Assembly: GCA_964236735.1 (NCBI GenBank)
Contig: CAXSFM010000008.1
Location: forward strand, 1-64,000
DNA length: 64,000 nt
Direction: 5' to 3'
DNA from: JAIVJG01 sp964236735
GTDB lineage: Bacteria > Acidobacteriota > Blastocatellia > Pyrinomonadales > Pyrinomonadaceae
Shown here: positions 18,313-26,714 of the stretch, in pieces
Numbering within the stretch: the stretch's first letter is position 1
Layout: every line of letters begins with the position of its first letter
Translations under genes and position numbers: made by a program
Notes under the pieces: generated by a model
Seen by the model: only the letters and a program-made list of their open reading frames with translations
Database searches by the model: none
Told to the model about the DNA's origin: nothing

Positions 18313-19341
18313 ATGAATCGTCAGCTTTCAACTTCGCTTCTGCTCGCCGCTCTCGTTCTCTTTTCCTCTTGCAAGTCGGGAACCCAAAACGCGAACACCG
18401 CGCCGTCCAATGCGACGCCCGCCGCCGTCGAGACTCCCCCGCCCGGCACGGAGGAAATTTCGGAAGAACGTTTCCAGAAAGATTTACAGCAAGACCCGGA
18501 TGATTCCGTCGCGCATTACAATCTCGCCAATGTCTATCTGGCGCAGAATAAATTTAAGGAAGCCGCCGGCGAATATCAAAAAGTCGTCGAGCATGACCCG
18601 AAAGATTTCGACGCGCTCGGTCGTCTCGGCATGTGTTACGCGGGACTCAACCAGTACCCCGAAGCGATAGACGCTTACAAGAAAGCTCTCGCCCTCAACC
18701 CCAAAAACGGCGAGTTGCACAGAATGCTCGGCGAGGCTTACGCGAAGGCCGGGCAAAGCAGCGGCGCGGAGCAAGAGCAGCGCGAGGCGCAACGTCTGCA
18801 ACCGAACGAGACGGCCAAGCAACTGCTCAAAGCCGGACAGTACAAGGAAGCTCTCGCGGAGACGCAGAAAGTATCTGCCAAGAACGCGGAGACCTACGCC
18901 GTGATGGGCGACGCGCAATTTCACCTCGATCAATTTGAGGACGCGCTGAAATCTTACCGGCAGTCGCTCCGGCTCGACCCGAAATTCCCCAACGCGCAGT
19001 TTCAAATCGGCAACGTGCTCGACCGTCTCGGACGCTCTGACGAAGCCGCCAAAGCTTTTCAAGAAGCCACGCGCACCAATCCGCAGGACGCCGACGCCTA
19101 CTTCAATCTCGGTAATGCCTACGACAAATTGAAGCGCGAGCAGGAAGCCGTCGCCGCTTACCAGCAGGTCGTCAAGATCAACCCCAAAGATGCAGACGCG
19201 CGTTACGCGCTCGGCCTCTCGCTCCTCAAGAACGGGCAGCGCGACGCGGCCAACGAACAAATCGAGGCGCTCAAAACGCTCAAGCCGGAGTCGGCCAGCC
19301 AGCTTCAACAATTCATCAATCAGCTTCCCGCCACGAAGTAG
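18313..19341 (+). CDS. TPR-repeat lipoprotein
   Basis: 342 residues. The leader ends in LVLFSSC, a lipobox with Cys20, so it is probably a lipid-anchored envelope protein. A low-complexity Ala/Pro/Thr linker is followed by about eight TPR units (VAHYNLANVYLAQNKFKEAA, ADAYFNLGNAYDKLKREQEA). Likely a scaffold; partners unknown. There is only a weak ribosome binding site before the ATG. Confidence 0.88.
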   Translation: MNRQLSTSLLLAALVLFSSCKSGTQNANTAPSNATPAAVETPPPGTEEISEERFQKDLQQDPDDSVAHYNLANVYLAQNKFKEAAGEYQKVVEHDPKDFDALGRLGMCYAGLNQYPEAIDAYKKALALNPKNGELHRMLGEAYAKAGQSSGAEQEQREAQRLQPNETAKQLLKAGQYKEALAETQKVSAKNAETYAVMGDAQFHLDQFEDALKSYRQSLRLDPKFPNAQFQIGNVLDRLGRSDEAAKAFQEATRTNPQDADAYFNLGNAYDKLKREQEAVAAYQQVVKINPKDADARYALGLSLLKNGQRDAANEQIEALKTLKPESASQLQQFINQLPATK

Positions 19342-19549
19342 TTGACGCCGGTGAAACTGCTTCATTCGACGACGGGCGCGGGCGCGTTTGCCCGTCGCTG
19401 ACGGACGCGACTGATGGACGCTCGACTCGTGTCGCGTCAAGCCTTGACTCACGACGAATTTTGTCATAAAAACACAGTCGTTTTCGGCAACGTCTCGCAT
19501 CCAGGCCACAGTTCGCAGCGACCAACAACCAATTGAAAGGAATTGTCCG

Positions 19550-20296
19550 ATGAGTTACTCCCCGCTTCGCGCAGCGTTCATCTTCGCTTGCGTGCTTGTC
19601 GCCCTTTGCTCTCTCCCCTTCAACATTTCAAACGCACGCGACGGGATGACAGCAGACGGCAACGCCTTTTCCACTTTAGAGCAGGACGTGTTGCGCGAAC
19701 TCAATCTCGCGCGGGCGCGTCCGGCGGAGTATGCCGCTTACCTCGAACAGTGGCGGCCATACTTCGACGGGAAAAATTTGAAGCAGCCCGGCAAGAATAT
19801 GATGACGACCGAGGAAGGCGTGGCCGCGCTCGATGAGGCGATTCGTTACCTGCGCGCCGCTCGTCCCATCGGCCCGCTCGAAATGTCGCAGGGCATGTGT
19901 TCCGGCGCGCGCGTGCTGGTCAGCGATCAGGGCGTCACCGGACTCACCGGGCACAAGGGCGCGAAGGGCGATTTCTGCGAGCAGCGGTCACAACAATTCG
20001 GCATCTGGCAAGACCCCATCGGCGAAAATCTCTCATACGGCAACGACACGGCGCGCGAGCGCGTCATTGCGCTCATCATAGACGACGGCGTCGCCAGTCG
20101 CGGACATCGCAAACACATCTTCGACCCCGCCTACAAAGTCGCCGGCATCGCCTGCGGCAATCACAAGCTCGGTAACATGTGCGTCATCACTTTCGCCAAA
20201 GGATTCTCCGAGCGTCTGAGCGCGAAACAACAGCCCGCCGGTGGCGGCGCGGCCAAGAGTTCCGCCGTGCCAACGACAAGCGTCAAGCGTTTTTAA
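19550..20296 (+). CDS. CAP/SCP-domain secreted protein
   Basis: 248 residues with a signal peptide (FIFACVLVALCSLPF). The CAP (PR-1-like) domain shows LRELNLARARPAEYA, the GENLSYG motif and RGHRKHIFDPAYKVAGIACG, with His residues of the usual cavity. Bacterial CAP proteins are extracellular; roles are poorly defined. AAAGGA precedes the start. The Gly/Ala-rich C-terminus may be a flexible tail. Confidence 0.88.
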   Translation: MSYSPLRAAFIFACVLVALCSLPFNISNARDGMTADGNAFSTLEQDVLRELNLARARPAEYAAYLEQWRPYFDGKNLKQPGKNMMTTEEGVAALDEAIRYLRAARPIGPLEMSQGMCSGARVLVSDQGVTGLTGHKGAKGDFCEQRSQQFGIWQDPIGENLSYGNDTARERVIALIIDDGVASRGHRKHIFDPAYKVAGIACGNHKLGNMCVITFAKGFSERLSAKQQPAGGGAAKSSAVPTTSVKRF

Positions 20297-20316
20297 GGTT
20301 CGCCCCAACACACAAG

Positions 20317-20353
20317 AAAAAGGCTTTCAACCGCAAAGTTGAAAGCCTTTTTT
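20317..20353. terminator. Bidirectional terminator between CAP gene and tRNA-Pro
   Basis: aaaaaggctttcaa (20317-20330) pairs with ttgaaagcctttttt (20339-20353). T-runs occur on both strands, serving the plus-strand CAP gene and the minus-strand tRNA. Confidence 0.85.
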
Positions 20354-20354
20354 A

Positions 20355-20428
20355 TCGGGATGCCGAGATTCGAACTCGGGACCTCACCCACCCCAAGGGT
20401 GCGCGCTACCAGGCTGCGCCACATCCCG
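20355..20428 (-). tRNA. tRNA-Pro(GGG)
   Basis: A complete cloverleaf. Acceptor cgggatg/catcccg, D-arm gcgcagcctggtagcgc, anticodon stem cACCC/GGGTg with loop TTGGGGT (anticodon GGG), and T-arm ccgag-ttcgaat-ctcgg. The discriminator is A and CCA is not encoded. A terminator follows directly. Confidence 0.97.
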
Positions 20429-20510
20429 TCCCATCACTGCCCGGTCAGTATGTCTGGAAAAAATTATTTGGTCAAATGGCAGGAATTTGATTTCGCGCGC
20501 GGTGCAAATC

Positions 20511-21077
20511 TCACTTGCGCCGGTTGCTGGAGTGGATGTCGCGCGGTTCGAGGATTGACAGCAACTCCTGCATCTGCGAGCGCAGGCGACTGACGGCCTC
20601 GTGCCGCTCTTCGGTCATCGGCGGCCTCGACTCCATCACTGGCGCGCTGCTCTCAAAAGTCGCCTGCGCGCGCGCGACGGGCATCTCATCCTCGCCATCT
20701 TCTTCCAGCACGTCGTCAAAAGAATCCGCTTCGACGTGCGTCGCGCTCAAGGCATTGGCCTGCGCCTCCGCCGCCATTTCCGGCGTCACGACTTTGAGCT
20801 TGCTCGCGCCCCGTATGTCGCTCGAAAGTTTTTTCTTCGCGCCGGCGATGGTGTACTGGTCTTCGTAGAGCAGTTCCTTGATTCTGAGCACCATCTCCAC
20901 GTCGCGCTTGCGATAGGTGCGCTGCCCCGCGCGATTCTTCTGCGGCGCGAGCGTGGGAAATTCCGACTCCCAGTAGCGCAGGACGTGCGCCTGTATGCCC
21001 GTGATGTCACACACTTCGCCGATCTTGAAGAAGAGTTTTTCAGGGATGGGAATTGCCGCCCGGTTCATGTATTTCAT
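20511..21077 (-). CDS. MerR-family transcriptional regulator
   Basis: 188 residues. An N-terminal winged HTH of MerR type ([25 protein letters not shown], then [23 protein letters not shown]) and a coiled-coil-like end. The C-terminal ~100 residues are acidic and lack the cysteines of metal sensors, so the signal is unknown. The RYWE variant with [10 protein letters not shown] is typical of the small MlrA-like subgroup. Two closely spaced ATGs (21077, 21068) are both possible. Confidence 0.88.
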   Translation of the reverse strand: MKYMNRAAIPIPEKLFFKIGEVCDITGIQAHVLRYWESEFPTLAPQKNRAGQRTYRKRDVEMVLRIKELLYEDQYTIAGAKKKLSSDIRGASKLKVVTPEMAAEAQANALSATHVEADSFDDVLEEDGEDEMPVARAQATFESSAPVMESRPPMTEERHEAVSRLRSQMQELLSILEPRDIHSSNRRK

Positions 21078-21269
21078 GCGCCTTACGTTTCAGATGCGGA
21101 ACCAACCATGACGCTGCTCTGTGTGAATTGAAACTGTTCGCGAGCCACCCGTGTAAAAGATGGCAGGGGACGGAGTCTGCCGACATGTTACCCACGCTCC
21201 AAAGCCTTGTCAACGCTCTTGTTATTTCGACGGTTGAAGTTTTACTTGAGAGTTGAGGTCGGCGTCGGT

Positions 21270-21313
21270 ACAAAAGCAAATGGGCGGCCTCGCCCGCAAG
21301 CAAGGCCGCCCAT
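21270..21313 (-). terminator. Terminator after the glycine-zipper gene
   Basis: tgggcggcct (21281-21290) pairs exactly with aggccgccca (21303-21312). The minus-strand tail is T-rich. The surrounding gap 21078-21397 shows nothing else. Confidence 0.75.
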
Positions 21314-21397
21314 AAAAATGATGAGAGTGGAAGCTCAACGGCGAACGTCATCACACGCGCTGATGATCGTAAGCATCTCTCATATCACAATTGCAAG

Positions 21398-22048
21398 TTA
21401 GTAACGACGGTTACGCTTGCGAATCTTGTACGTGTAGAGCGCAGAGCCGCCCGCGCCCGACAACGCGCCGATGGCCGCGCCCTTCCTGCCGCCGATTAAG
21501 CCTCCGAGCAGCGCGCCGCCGCCCGTGCCCGCCGCCAGCGTCAGCTTGTCGCGATGCTTCTGCCAGAAAGTGCGGCTGCGCGGCTGCGGACTGTAGTAAA
21601 CACGTTGCGGAGCGCTGCTCGAACGTGCATAGCGCGCCCGTGTCGCCGGAGCATACACAACGCGCGACGCCGCCGGCACGACCGTCTCGCGATTGACGAT
21701 GGTTGTCGTCCGCCCGTTATCGCGCGTGTTATTCACGCCGTCAGTAAAACCCGCGCGGTAAGCATCACGCTCGACCAGCGTCAGTCCTGCCTCGCTGCTC
21801 GCCGTGACGTTGTTCGCCGCAACTTCGTTGTTGCTCGTTGCCACTTCGTTAGACTTGGCATTGACGGGCAGCGTCTGATCCGCCGCGTTTGGCGTCGCAG
21901 TCAAATTATTCTGCGTCGTCGCGGGCGCGGTCTGCGTGGCAACGTCCGTCGCCTCGACATTTTTGTGTGGGCGCATGACGAACGCACCGACCGACCCGCC
22001 CAGCAGGGCAGCCACTAACGCAACCGGTAAAATTTTTCTGTTTGTCAT
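21398..22048 (-). CDS. Envelope protein with glycine-zipper segment
   Basis: 216 residues from ATG 22048, preceded by AGGAGA. An N-terminal hydrophobic anchor (ILPVALVAALLGGSVGAFV) precedes a Thr/Asn/Ala-rich low-complexity region, then AYRAGFTDGVN. A C-terminal glycine zipper follows (GGGALLGGLIGGRKGAAIGA) with a basic tail KIRKRNRRY. Glycine zippers associate with membranes or oligomerise. Function unknown. Confidence 0.8.
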   Translation of the reverse strand: MTNRKILPVALVAALLGGSVGAFVMRPHKNVEATDVATQTAPATTQNNLTATPNAADQTLPVNAKSNEVATSNNEVAANNVTASSEAGLTLVERDAYRAGFTDGVNNTRDNGRTTTIVNRETVVPAASRVVYAPATRARYARSSSAPQRVYYSPQPRSRTFWQKHRDKLTLAAGTGGGALLGGLIGGRKGAAIGALSGAGGSALYTYKIRKRNRRY

Positions 22049-22203
22049 ATTAGTCTCTCCTGCTTGATGATGTGTCCTCAAACTCGCGTTTGATGTCTTT
22101 TCACACACGACACTGGCAAACACTGTTCCTCTTTCGCCGCGCTCTCATTCTTCATGCGTCAACTCACCGGCAAAACTGAATTTTCTCCGGCAGCCGGATG
22201 AAT

Positions 22204-22243
22204 CACATTCTCTTTATCGTCAATTCGCAAGAAAGAGAATGTG
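22204..22243. repeat. 12-bp perfect inverted repeat upstream of the glycine-zipper gene
   Basis: cacattctcttt (22204-22215) and aaagagaatgtg (22232-22243) are exact reverse complements about 155 bp upstream of the minus-strand start at 22048. It could be an operator or an RNA hairpin. The remainder of the 22049-22644 gap holds one further hairpin repeat and a possible promoter. Confidence 0.6.
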
Positions 22244-22424
22244 TCGCGCGCTTTCTGCACACGCTCTTCCTTATACGATATAGACTAGTGACCAAACCAT
22301 ATCCTCAAACAGTATCCGATGCGTGAGAGACAAAATCGCTTCACGACTTTGGCCGCGCGCGATTCTTCCATCAGCGCAAATCGGTTAGTGGATCAGTTTC
22401 ACAGACGGTGAAGAGAAAGAGATG

Positions 22425-22510
22425 CTCACGCAAAGGCGCAAAGACGCCAAACAGTTGAGCGTTGCTCGTGTGGCGCTCTCAATCTTCGCGCCTTTGCGCC
22501 TTTGCGTGAG
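22425..22510. repeat. 23-bp hairpin repeat (cgcaaaggcgc words)
   Basis: Arm 22425-22447 and arm 22488-22510 are reverse complements with one mismatch. Words cgcaaaggcg are repeated in each arm; the loop is about 40 nt. Same architecture as the other hairpins but a different word. Confidence 0.85.
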
Positions 22511-22575
22511 GTTCTTTCTTGACGAGAGAATTGCTCCTGCATTTCAAACTGACCCTCTACCGCAAATCGGCGAGA

Positions 22576-22606
22576 TTGGACGCCTCAACGATTCAAAGTC
22601 TATAAT
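22576..22606 (+). promoter_or_regulatory. Possible sigma-70-type promoter for the aminotransferase
   Basis: TTGGAC (22576-22581) and a perfect TATAAT (22601-22606) are spaced 19 bp, about 39 bp before the GTG start. The -10 is convincing; the -35 and spacing are weak. Confidence 0.4.
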
Positions 22607-22644
22607 CCACGCTTACTAATCCAGTCGGAGGTTCATCCCTGATC

Positions 22645-23814
22645 GTGTCAACATCCACGTCCGCGTTTCGTCTCGCCTCGCGCCTCGAACGAGTCGGTTT
22701 TTCCGACATCGTTAAAATCCGTAACCGGATTATGGAGTTGCGCGCAGGCGGCGCGACCGTCTATCAATTTGAAGGCGGCGAACCATTTCTCACCACACCC
22801 GACCCGATCAAAGAAGCGATGGCGCGCGCGCTCGCCGAAAATAAAACGCGCTACGCTCCTTCGTCCGGCATCCCGGAACTGCGTGCCGCCATCGCCGCGA
22901 AAGTCAGCGAGCGCAACCGCATCCCGGCGCGCGAGGAAGATGTCGTCGTCTTAAACGGTGGAATGCAGGGACTCTTCGGCGCGTTCCAGTCAATCGTTGA
23001 CCCGGAAGATGAAGTGCTTGTCTTCTCGCCTTTCTGGACTCCGATTAAAGACCTCATCGCGCACAGTCGCGGCAATACCGTGCTCGTCCCGACCGAAGAA
23101 GCGCGCCGCGACGGTTTCGCCGCGACGCTCAAACGATACGCGACCGACAAGACGCGCGCCGTCTATTACAACACGCCGCAGAATCCGTCCGGCGTCGTCT
23201 TTACGCGCGCGGAGGCCGAAGAGGTCGCGCAGTTTGTACGCGAGCGTAACCTCGTCGTCATCGCCGATGAAGCTTACGAAGACCTCATCTACGATGCCGA
23301 GCATGTCTCCATCGCCTCGCTCGAAGGCATGTTCGAGCGCACGATCACCTGCTACACGCTCTCGAAATCTTACGCGATGACGGGCTGGCGCGTCGGGTAC
23401 GCCGTCGCCGCCGAGCCTTGGATGTCAGGCATCAAGAAGTGCCTGCTCTACTCGACCAACGGCGTCTCGACTCCTTCGCAGTGGGCAGCGCTCGCGGCGT
23501 TTCAACTCCCCGAAGACTTTCACGAAACGACGCGCGCGGCATATCGCGTGCGGCGCGATTTGTTGATCGCCGGCCTCAACGAACTAGGACTTCCCTGCGA
23601 CGCGCCCGCCGGAGCTTTCTACGCCTTCCCAGACGTTTCGCGTCTTAGCACGGACAGCCGCGAGGCCGCCGAAATTTTGCTCGACCGCGCGCAAGTCGCC
23701 ACCGTCCCCGGCAGCGTCTTCGGCCCGCACGGCGAATCACACCTGCGCTTTTCCTTCTCTACTTCCCCCGAAATCATCAAGTCCGGCCTCGACTCGATGC
23801 GCCGCAATCTCTAA
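22645..23814 (+). CDS. PLP-dependent class I/II aminotransferase
   Basis: 389 residues, fold type I. Substrate-side Gly-rich FEGGEPFLTTP, Asn/Pro motif NTPQNPSG, Asp208 and Tyr211 in IADEAYEDL, and the PLP Schiff-base Lys241 in TLSKSYAMTGWRVGY. Probably an aspartate- or aromatic-type aminotransferase, but substrate cannot be read from sequence alone. Start GTG at 22645 lies 12 nt after GGAGG. thiL begins about 20 bp later, inside a repeat. Confidence 0.92.
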   Translation: MSTSTSAFRLASRLERVGFSDIVKIRNRIMELRAGGATVYQFEGGEPFLTTPDPIKEAMARALAENKTRYAPSSGIPELRAAIAAKVSERNRIPAREEDVVVLNGGMQGLFGAFQSIVDPEDEVLVFSPFWTPIKDLIAHSRGNTVLVPTEEARRDGFAATLKRYATDKTRAVYYNTPQNPSGVVFTRAEAEEVAQFVRERNLVVIADEAYEDLIYDAEHVSIASLEGMFERTITCYTLSKSYAMTGWRVGYAVAAEPWMSGIKKCLLYSTNGVSTPSQWAALAAFQLPEDFHETTRAAYRVRRDLLIAGLNELGLPCDAPAGAFYAFPDVSRLSTDSREAAEILLDRAQVATVPGSVFGPHGESHLRFSFSTSPEIIKSGLDSMRRNL

Positions 23815-23820
23815 GTTCAG

Positions 23821-24010
23821 AGATGAGTGATGAGTGATGAGTGATGAGAGGAAGAGTGGACAACGCCGGAGCGAGTTCGACTTCATCGCACGCATCCGCC
23901 AACAAACCCTAAAAAGTTCCGACACGCAAAGGGATCACCTTAGCGCATCCGGTCTTAACTCATCACACATCACTCATCTCTCATCACTTTCTTCTCATCA
24001 TTCATCACTT
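23821..24010. repeat. Split hairpin repeat overlapping the thiL 5' end
   Basis: The left arm (23821-23850) is reiterated gatgagt and the right arm (about 23957-24010) is reiterated catcactcat. They are complementary and about 106 nt apart. Both are read in frame in thiL. The intervening DNA encodes the normal EFDFIARI segment of ThiL. Confidence 0.8.
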
Positions 24011-24955
24011 CTGCAAGGTATCGGAGACGACGCCGCCGTCATCAAGCAACGCGGCAACTTCGATACTGTCATCACCACCGACCTGCTCGTCGAAGGCATA
24101 GACTTCGACCTCGATAAATTTCACACCGCGCCGCGCGACGTGGGACACAAAGCCCTCGCCGTCTCGCTCTCCGACATCGCCGCGATGGGCGCGCGTCCGC
24201 GTTGGTCGCTCGTCTCCATCGGACTGCCGCGCGCGTGTTGGGAGACAAACTTTCTCGATGAATTCTACAAAGGCTATCTCGCGCTCGCCGGCGCGCACGA
24301 TGTCGCGCTCATCGGCGGCGACATCTCTCGCACGCCGAAGCACGTCGTCGTTGACTCGATTGTGCTCGGTGAAGTTGAAAGAAAGCGCGCCGTGCTGCGT
24401 TCCAGCGCGTGTCCCGGCGACCGCATCTACGTCACGGGCGCGCTCGGCGGCGCGGCGGCGGGACTCAAAATTCTTCAGCAAGCATCAAGGCAACAAACGC
24501 CTCCGCAACGTACACGCGCGCATCGTCAATTGATTGAACGCCAGATGCGACCCACGCCGCGCATCGCTTGGGGGCAACGACTCGCAACGTGCGCCTCGGC
24601 GATGATTGACTTGAGCGACGGACTCTCTTCTGACCTCGCGCACCTGTGCCATGAAAGCGGCGTCGGCGCGATGATTGACGCGGCGCGCATCCCCGTTGAC
24701 ACGTTGATAAAGCGCGCGGGCGTTGATGAAAGAGACGCTCTCGCGCTCGCTCTCAACGGCGGCGAGGATTTCGAGTTGCTGTTCACCGCTCGCCCGCGCA
24801 AAGCGGCGACACTGCCGGATAAGATCGGCGGCGTGCCCATCACGTACATCGGCGACGTGACGGGCGAGACAGGGAAAGTTCGACTAATTGAAAATGGACG
24901 GACGCGAACCCTCAAGCCATCAGGCTTTCAACACTTCAAGCGCACGCGAAGTTGA
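23837..24955 (+). CDS. thiL: Thiamine-monophosphate kinase with repeat-encoded N-terminal insertion
   Basis: Phosphorylates thiamine monophosphate to the active diphosphate. Expected motifs are present: SEFDFIARI, GIGDDAAVI, TTDLLVEGIDF, KALAVSLSDIAAMGA, IGGDISRT and DLSDGLSSDL. The family normally has about 10-15 residues between the N-terminal strand and GIGDD. Here about 35 extra residues, rich in Ser/His (SSHITHLSSLSSHHSSLL), come from the right arm of the hairpin. The start (ATG 23837 or GTG 23834) lies in the left arm; no other start is available in this frame before EFDFIARI. Whether the insert is tolerated is untested, but the rest is intact. Confidence 0.9.
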   Translation: MSDERKSGQRRSEFDFIARIRQQTLKSSDTQRDHLSASGLNSSHITHLSSLSSHHSSLLQGIGDDAAVIKQRGNFDTVITTDLLVEGIDFDLDKFHTAPRDVGHKALAVSLSDIAAMGARPRWSLVSIGLPRACWETNFLDEFYKGYLALAGAHDVALIGGDISRTPKHVVVDSIVLGEVERKRAVLRSSACPGDRIYVTGALGGAAAGLKILQQASRQQTPPQRTRAHRQLIERQMRPTPRIAWGQRLATCASAMIDLSDGLSSDLAHLCHESGVGAMIDAARIPVDTLIKRAGVDERDALALALNGGEDFELLFTARPRKAATLPDKIGGVPITYIGDVTGETGKVRLIENGRTRTLKPSGFQHFKRTRS

Positions 24956-25047
24956 CGCGCTCTAAAACGAAAAGCAGTTTGACTCAACCATCCGTCCTTG
25001 CCTAGACTCATCTTCTTAATTTCGTTAAAGGTTGTCGCTCTCATCAG

Positions 25048-26460
25048 ATGCTTAAATTTTTCAACACACTTTCCGGCCAGCTCGAAGAGTTTCACACGAT
25101 GCGCGAGGGCGAGGTCGGCATCTATCTCTGCGGCCCGACCGTGTGGGACTACGCGCACATCGGCAACTTCCGCTCCATCGGCGTCTTCGGCGATACGCTG
25201 CGCCGCTATCTCAAGTACAAGGGCTATCGCGTCACGCATGTGATGAATATCACGGACGTGGAAGACCGCATCATCAAATTTTCGCAGGAGCAGGGACAGA
25301 CGATTGACGAGTACACTGCGCGCTTCATCGCGGCGCTGTGGGAAGACTTCGATGCGCTCGGCTGTGAACGACCGGACATCATCCCGCGCGCGACCGCGCA
25401 CATCCCGGAGATGGTCACGCTCATTAAAAAACTCGTCGAGACCGGGCACGCTTACGAGTCCGAAGGCTCTTACTATTATCGCATCACTTCCTTTCCCGAC
25501 TACGGCAAGCTCTCGAAAATTAACTTCGCGGGCAACATCGTCGGCGCGAGCGAGCGCGTCGCGACGGATAAGTACGAGAAGGAAGACGCGCGCGACTTCG
25601 CGCTCTGGAAAGCTCCTGAATCCGAGAACGAGCCTTCTTGGGACACGAGCATCGGCGGCGGTCGTCCGGGCTGGCACATCGAGTGCTCCGCGATGTCCAT
25701 GAAATATCTCGGTGAGACGTTCGACATCCACGCGGGCGGCATAGACCTCGTCTTCCCGCATCACGAAAACGAAATCGCGCAGAGCGAGGCCGCGACCGGC
25801 GTGAAGTTCGCGAACTACTGGCTCCACGCCGAACACTTAAAAGTCGAAGGCGAGAGCATGTCGAAGTCGAAGGGAAATTATTTCACTTTCCGCGACCTCC
25901 GCGAAAAGGGCTTCGACCCGATTGCGATTCGCTATCTGCTCCTGAGCGTGCCGTATCGCAAGCAGTTGAACTTTACGATGGAAGGTCTGCGCGGAGCCGA
26001 GAAGACCATCGAATCCCTGCGCGCCTTCCGCACGCGCCTGCGCGACGCGCGCACCGAGCCGGGCACGAACCCCGAACTACATGCCGCCGCACAACGCGCG
26101 CTCGCGGAGTTCGAGGCCGGCTTAGACGACGACCTCAACACGTCCGTCGCGCTCGCCGCGATACATAATCTCTCGCGCGAAGTGAATCGCGCGCTCGACG
26201 CCTGCACGATGCGCGCCGACGACCAGCGCGAATTACTCGACACCGTCGCGCGCTTCGATTCCGTCTTCAACATCTTCGGCAGTGATGATGAGCGCGAGAT
26301 GCTCGACGCCGAAATCGAGTCGCTCATCAACGAGCGCAAGGAAGCGCGCCATCGCCGCAACTTCGCGCGCGCCGACGAAATCCGCGTCGAACTCGCCGCG
26401 CGCGGCATCATCCTCGAAGACACCGCCGACGGCGTGCGCTGGAAACGACGCGGCGCATAA
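25048..26460 (+). CDS. cysS: Cysteinyl-tRNA synthetase
   Basis: 470 residues, full length. HIGN (37-40) and MSKSK (271-275) are the class I signature motifs. Zn ligands are Cys28, Cys213, His238 and Glu242. It charges tRNA-Cys in the cytoplasm. The ribosome binding site is weak. It is followed at once by TGCTATATT, a possible promoter for the next gene. Confidence 0.97.
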   Translation: MLKFFNTLSGQLEEFHTMREGEVGIYLCGPTVWDYAHIGNFRSIGVFGDTLRRYLKYKGYRVTHVMNITDVEDRIIKFSQEQGQTIDEYTARFIAALWEDFDALGCERPDIIPRATAHIPEMVTLIKKLVETGHAYESEGSYYYRITSFPDYGKLSKINFAGNIVGASERVATDKYEKEDARDFALWKAPESENEPSWDTSIGGGRPGWHIECSAMSMKYLGETFDIHAGGIDLVFPHHENEIAQSEAATGVKFANYWLHAEHLKVEGESMSKSKGNYFTFRDLREKGFDPIAIRYLLLSVPYRKQLNFTMEGLRGAEKTIESLRAFRTRLRDARTEPGTNPELHAAAQRALAEFEAGLDDDLNTSVALAAIHNLSREVNRALDACTMRADDQRELLDTVARFDSVFNIFGSDDEREMLDAEIESLINERKEARHRRNFARADEIRVELAARGIILEDTADGVRWKRRGA

Positions 26461-26469
26461 TGCTATATT
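26461..26469 (+). promoter_or_regulatory. Extended -10-like motif TGCTATATT
   Basis: It begins at the base after the cysS stop and matches the TGcTAnnnT pattern seen elsewhere. The next plus-strand gene starts 246 bp on, past a hairpin repeat. No -35 is evident. Confidence 0.3.
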
Positions 26470-26479
26470 GCAAGTTCAT

Positions 26480-26550
26480 AGCGGTCAGCAATCAGCGGTC
26501 AGATTGTTCGCCTCCATTGCTTCCTTTTTCTTAGCTGATTGCTGACCGCT
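26480..26550. repeat. 17-bp perfect hairpin repeat (gcggtcagcaatca words)
   Basis: agcggtcagcaatcagc (26480-26496) is the exact reverse complement of 26534-26550. Related to the copy at 11756-11814, with caatcagc in place of ccatcagc. Confidence 0.85.
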
Positions 26551-26714
26551 GAAAGCTTTTTACCATGCACTATTTTCGATTCCTGCATTCTCGTCCCCTC
26601 GATACACGCGCTAACATTTTCGCTGACTAGCCCCGCCGTACTTTCTACGCTCGCTCCCTCGTTCATCGTCAGAAGAATTTACCCGCCTCGCTTTTAAAGT
26701 CAGGAGAATTGAAT

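Noticed and set aside
22049..22644. Riboswitch ahead of the aminotransferase gene
   Set aside because: The only structured parts are a word-repeat hairpin and a simple inverted repeat; no known aptamer core is visible.
23821..24010. CRISPR array, because of the regular gatgagt words
   Set aside because: Units are 7-9 bp, contiguous with no unique spacers, and form inverted arms; this is not a CRISPR repeat-spacer pattern.
24928..25836. Minus-strand frame of 302 codons opposite cysS
   Set aside because: It covers catalytic-domain codons of cysS and has no recognisable domain or ribosome binding site.
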